Of a stretch of DNA of 64,000 nt, positions 60,276 through 64,000 are shown piece after piece. This stretch comes from Ophioceras dolichostomum (lineage: Eukaryota; Ascomycota; Sordariomycetes; Magnaporthales; Ophioceraceae), in the NCBI GenBank assembly GCA_003049485.1, contig PYST01000201.1, positions 1 through 64,000 on the forward strand, written 5' to 3'. The notes below the pieces were generated by a model. It searched no databases and had not been told where the DNA came from. It saw only the letters and a program-made list of their open reading frames with translations. A program made the translations under genes and the position numbers. How positions within the stretch are numbered: position 1 is the stretch's first letter; each line of letters begins with the position of its first letter.

Positions 60276-61159
60276 GGTGGAGGAGGCGCGGGAGGAGGGA
60301 TGAGGAGGACTGAGGAGGGGACATCTTCGGGCTGGACCTGTCGTTGTTCTGTTGCTTGGTTGGTGGCGGCGGCCTGGGCTCGGATGGTGTTAAGGGGCCA
60401 CAAACTGATGCTCGAGCTGGCTCGGGTGTTGGTGGCAGGGATAGGAACGAGCACAGTATTTCTTCTCGGTGTTTCGCCGCACGGCTGGCCCGTCTGGTCT
60501 GGTGACAGGAATGATGAGCTGGTCTCATTCTTTTCCAGTGGCCTATTTCGAAATACACCACGTTCCAAATGACTGAAGCCCCCTCACTTTTTATCGGAGT
60601 TCTCCGCCAGTGAGGGGAATGGGTGGGGGGAATGTCGTGTGAATGGTCGCCTCTTGCCAAAAGAAATGGACATGCTAGTCCTTTCAAGGAGGACCAAAGC
60701 AGCATGGGGGATGTGACTGCCACGAGGGGTCAGCCGCAGGTGCGGTTTGTGTTCTTCGTGGGGGAATGAAAGCGTGTTGGTTACCTGTCCCCGTTTGTTG
60801 GGAATGCCCGACCCCTGACACTGAGCCGTCCCGTCCCGACCGCACTCGGTCCCTGACGCATTCCATAACTGCACTTCCTTACATTACTTCCGTTTGCTCC
60901 GCGATTTATTTGTGCCGTGCGTCTATATATCGGGTTCTTGCAGATGCGACACGAATGCTGTAACCCTCGTGGGCTTCATTCCCCCTAAGTTCAACGGAAT
61001 TTTTGAGCATGCGAAGAAACACCACGAAGTGGAACAGAGACACTCTGCCATGTCTTTTCACTGCTTAGAGACAGAACATTACCGAGGGGGTGCAACTTAT
61101 ATAGGGTATTGTGCCTTCTTACCAATCGCCCTACAGACGACGTGACCATCCGGGTTGCA
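60276..61159. other. Intergenic, no gene seen
   Basis: 3' flank of the Cys-rich gene; no supported gene. Confidence 0.4.
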
Positions 61160-61996
61160 ATGAGAAGATCATCAAGAGGTCATCCAAGGCGGGATGACCG
61201 TTGGGAGCGCGATAGCTGTGACAGTAGCAGCTACACTAGTACCAGCTACCTCAGTGGCAGCTCTGTCCACACCGAGGAAGCTGCTAGGCGAGTCGAGCTA
61301 TATGATGCACCATCCGGTGGCTAAGAACGTCCAGTGAACCACGATCACAGGGTGACTCTGTACACTGGTAGATTTGAGACTGCAGCATACGAAGCCAGAG
61401 GCGACCCTGGGCGTGATCTGGAATCGCACAATGCATTGATACCAGTTGGTGATTATGCGCCAAGTCTCGCTCCAGTGGCCAGGCGGCGAAGAGTAACCGG
61501 GGAAGGCTTCGAAGACCGACGACCCTGAGAGGTCCGACGACCCTTCATCGAGGTTGAGGTTGATGAATACTACCCGCATCACCAGGATGGTCACCACGAC
61601 ATCGACGCCGAACGAAGCCCGGAAGGCCATCACTCGAGTCAACGAACCAGACTGGAAGACAGGTTTGAATGGTGGAGACAAGACAGTAATGCGTTTGCTT
61701 TGCAGTCGCCCATGCTTGGGACACCAGCGAATATCTACCCTGCGCAAGCGCCCGTTCCGCAAACATCATACTCGGCATCAGCTCAAGCCATCTCATATCA
61801 TCAACCAGTGCCACGTCAGCCAGTACCCCAATATCCGCCAGGAGCCCTACCCTCTACTCCGCTTCCACTTCTGCAGATGCCACCACCTGCGCAGGAATCG
61901 CAGCAACTTGCACTATACCGCGGCCCACCACAGGCTCCACATCAGCAGTCTCCATACCGGCCGGATCCTGGATATGGATGCCGACCATTCTCTTGA
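61160..61996 (+). pseudogene. Unknown gene with two in-frame stops
   Basis: From ATG 61160 one frame runs 279 codons, broken only by TAA (61322-61324) and TGA (61526-61528). Composition is consistent across the breaks: an Arg/Ser-rich start (MRRSSRGHPRRDDRWERD), a middle with HDHRVTLYTGRFETAAYEAR and FIEVEVDEYYPHHQDGHH, an EDRFEWWRQDSN segment, and a Pro/Gln-rich end (QYPPGALPSTPLPLLQMPPP). Both stops are one C-to-T change from sense codons (CAA, CGA). Protein-like sequence continues in another frame to about 62174, so the original may have been longer. No family recognised. Confidence 0.5.
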
Positions 61997-62945
61997 TACT
62001 TTACGTACAGTTGGGAGAGAGCGTGAGCTTGCCGGTGCTAAGCCCGCGTTCATCACATCTTCCTTGCCGAGGGCTATACAGGGTCAAAATTGTGGCAGAC
62101 CAGCAAGAATCTACGGAGACCATCACTTGGTCACTTCTTTCTATGGTGATGCTCAAGACTCTCGGCTTGTTTAAATAATAAATAGTGTCGATTATGCGTT
62201 ACATCCCTCCCAAGTGTCCAGTTTGAACCCGTGCCATGATAGTGTCTGAGAAATGAAATTTACCCAGAAATGGATGAGCGTTGACTAACTACCTAATACG
62301 CAGGACGGCAGGAGCCGGATTTAGCATGCCATTTTTTGACATCAAGCATGTCTTTTCTGCTTTTGGTTGATGGCGATGGACTTCAGGTCGACGCAGACAC
62401 GACGCCAAGCGGCCCCCCCTTGTATTGGCATTCTTGGAACGAAATGCTGCCGACTGTTGAGGAAAGAAAGATAGCGTCGTCTTGCACTGTGCTGACCTCC
62501 TTGGAATGGCGCAGCTGGGTCTCTAGGTCTGTTGGTGCGTTGGAATGAATGGATGTTGGTTCTTCACAATGGGTTCGGGGGGTGAGGAGCTGCTGACCCT
62601 GACTCCAACCAGGTCCTCGCGCTCGACGGCTCGCCGGCCCTGACTCTTTCCATTGTTGTGAGTGAAAGCACAGAACAAAGACTCATCCAGACCTTCAGTA
62701 TCGCACATTCCAGAGCCTATCCATGGCATATGCCTCTGCGTCACCGAAGCTCTCCCGCTTTTCATTGTTGCCAGGGTTTATGTATCGGCCACTAATCGAG
62801 ACCAATCGAGACCAGAGTTGCGAGGAAGTCCATGCCGCAAAAATTATCCCAACCACATTAACAATTTCCTGCCCTTTGACGATCCAGATTTCAGTACACC
62901 CACCTCCTTACCTAATTTAGTGTTCAGAGCCGTATCTCGAAAATA
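61997..62945. other. Intergenic, possible tail of the preceding relic
   Basis: The first 180 bp may be the frameshifted end of the preceding gene relic (GRERELAGAKPAFITSS). The remainder shows nothing. Confidence 0.35.
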
Positions 62946-63293
62946 TTGGCAATGGCGGAACCATTGCATCAGTCACAAACTCACAAAGGGGCTACCAAGA
63001 AAGCCCCGACGCTAGGAGCCGAAGCCACGGGTCAAGTCAAGGGGCAAGGACCTCCGGACGCGATGGATATCGTCGCCGAGAGCAACATAGACTGTCCACT
63101 CGATTCAGTCAGGGTAATCGTGGGACGAACCCGAGGTACTTCGAATCTAGACTGGGAGAAGGATAGGAAGCGTCTTGGGAAAAGATCCGGTCCAGACCTC
63201 CAGGAAGACCTTAATCTTGAGCTTGACTATTGGGATATTTGGCACCTATTTGCAAACAGGCAAATGTTGGGACCTAGACTCCGCATTATATAG
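62946..63293 (+). CDS. Hypothetical 115-residue ORF
   Basis: Hydrophilic frame starting MAMAEPLHQSQTHKG and ending LELDYWDIWHLFANRQMLGP. It contains a plausible folded-looking second half with Trp/Tyr residues, but no known domain, and the flanks give no support. It may be a fragment of a longer decayed gene, as its neighbours are. Confidence 0.25.
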   Translation: MAMAEPLHQSQTHKGATKKAPTLGAEATGQVKGQGPPDAMDIVAESNIDCPLDSVRVIVGRTRGTSNLDWEKDRKRLGKRSGPDLQEDLNLELDYWDIWHLFANRQMLGPRLRII

Positions 63294-63394
63294 TTCCTAA
63301 GTTGTAAGAGGCGAAGTGGAGTTCTTCTTCTTCGGCTCTATGTTCTGGTCGTCAGATCACCGTCTTTTTTATCGTAGAATAATGGCCATGGGTA

Positions 63395-63396
<2 letters not shown>

Positions 63397-63429
<33 letters not shown>

Positions 63430-63578
63430 TTTTTAACGTCTGTTGAAAGCGCCGCCAAGCGCTTTCCACCTCCCTAGGGTATAAGACGTGCCAGCGACTA
63501 CCTAATGACTATGATACAGGATAAGTTGGGACGACAGGTGACCTGCCGCGGTAGCTAGCAAACCAAACCCTTTACCTG
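63397..63578 (-). mobile_element. 5'-truncated non-LTR retroelement, copy C
   Basis: A 182-bp insertion between exact 14-bp direct repeats TGGCCATGGGTAAT (63383-63396 and 63579-63592). On the minus strand it runs from CAGGTAAAGGGTTTGG to GACGTTAAAAATT and a (CAT)n tail (on the plus strand GATGATG..., from 63397). It is nearly identical to copy A over their shared 150 bp, including AAGCGCTTGGCGGCGCTTTC. The most recent-looking of the three copies. Confidence 0.85.
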
Positions 63579-63592
63579 TGGCCATGGGTAAT

Positions 63593-64000
63593 AGGCCTCG
63601 CATTTTACTATTAAAACGCATTAGGTTCTCTGTTATACAAACCACACCACCAAGACTAGCGGTGCTCCATTCCCTTGTCGCTTCTGTTTGAACCATGGTC
63701 CCTGCGGTTCTAAACAGGTGGCACTGGGTGCCTAGGTTCCTCGACACGATGGCGTCGGGATTTTTCCTTCACTCGAATCATCATGATGATGTGCAGCGTT
63801 CCTCCTGTTCATCAGACAGGACATGAACTGGACGTCCAACAGAAGCGGCATGTTCACTCGAAGGCCAGACCACTTTGAGACGTTGCGGCGAGGTGGAATT
63901 TCACGGAATCTGCTGCTTGTGGAGAGTAGGTACTGTGGTTGTTGAACCACTGGGTGCACCTTTCTGCACCCATGAGGAACTAGTTGCCTCAGTCATCAAG
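63593..64000. other. Window end, nothing certain
   Basis: A 75-codon minus-strand frame (63732-63959) reads somewhat like protein (LLSTSSRFREIPPRRNVSKW) and could be part of a gene cut by the window edge; not callable. Confidence 0.3.

Overview
The window looks like chromosomal DNA of a filamentous ascomycete (Pezizomycotina, most likely a Sordariomycete; no closer call is made). Evidence for this is the GC-rich coding sequence, the short GT-AG introns of about 80-190 bp, and the set of families: a NACHT NLR-like protein, C-14 sterol reductase, a PTH11-type membrane protein, multicopper oxidase, tyrosinase, an NLP and a BIM1/X325 copper protein. There is also a nuclear intron-containing tRNA-Ala. 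Genes are monocistronic and spread out, with long intergenic stretches holding retrotransposon debris and decayed genes.

Layout. 0.5-3.5 kb: NACHT NTPase (-). 4.1-4.8 kb: an uninterrupted 709-bp CT/GA microsatellite that touches the stop codon of ERG24 (4.8-6.5 kb, -). 6.5-11.4 kb: accessory DNA with weak ORFs, one reading frame broken by a single TAG, tandem repeats and a 5'-truncated retroelement. 11.5-13.5 kb: calpain-like protein (-) with Ser at the usual Cys position. 13.5-17.7 kb: gene-poor, second retroelement copy. 17.7-30.9 kb: Ser/Thr-rich frameshifted gene (-), flavin monooxygenase (-), multicopper oxidase (+), SDR (-), proline-rich unknown (-). 33.0-34.6 kb: single-pass cell-surface sensor-like protein (+). 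36.7-38.6 kb: six-exon PTH11-like membrane protein (-). 39.8 kb: an assembly gap of 25 N in a poly-C tract. 42.3-43.7 kb: secreted tyrosinase (+). 44.4 kb: tRNA-Ala(AGC) (-). 46.6-47.3 kb: NLP (+). 49.3-51.9 kb: relic of a ferric reductase (-). 53.0 kb: a 63-residue Cys protein (-). 55.3-58.5 kb: a BIM1/X325 GPI protein (-) head-to-head with a decayed paralogue (+). 59.7-60.3 kb: Cys-rich CXXCXGXG protein (+). 61.2-62.0 kb: reading frame with two internal stops. 63.4 kb: third retroelement copy.

How the parts may work together. The FMO, multicopper oxidase and SDR lie within 9 kb and could act in one oxidative pathway, but no polyketide, peptide or terpene backbone enzyme is visible. Several genes handle copper or reduce metals: multicopper oxidase, tyrosinase, BIM1-like protein, and the dead ferric reductase and BIM1 paralogues. 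The most unusual non-coding signal is a pair of loci near 27.3 and 35.4 kb. Each has the same 11-bp TATA element, tRNA-like A and B boxes, long inverted repeats and a terminal T run, as expected of Pol III genes or tRNA-derived SINEs. All exon structures were inferred by eye from splice signals and reading-frame continuity.
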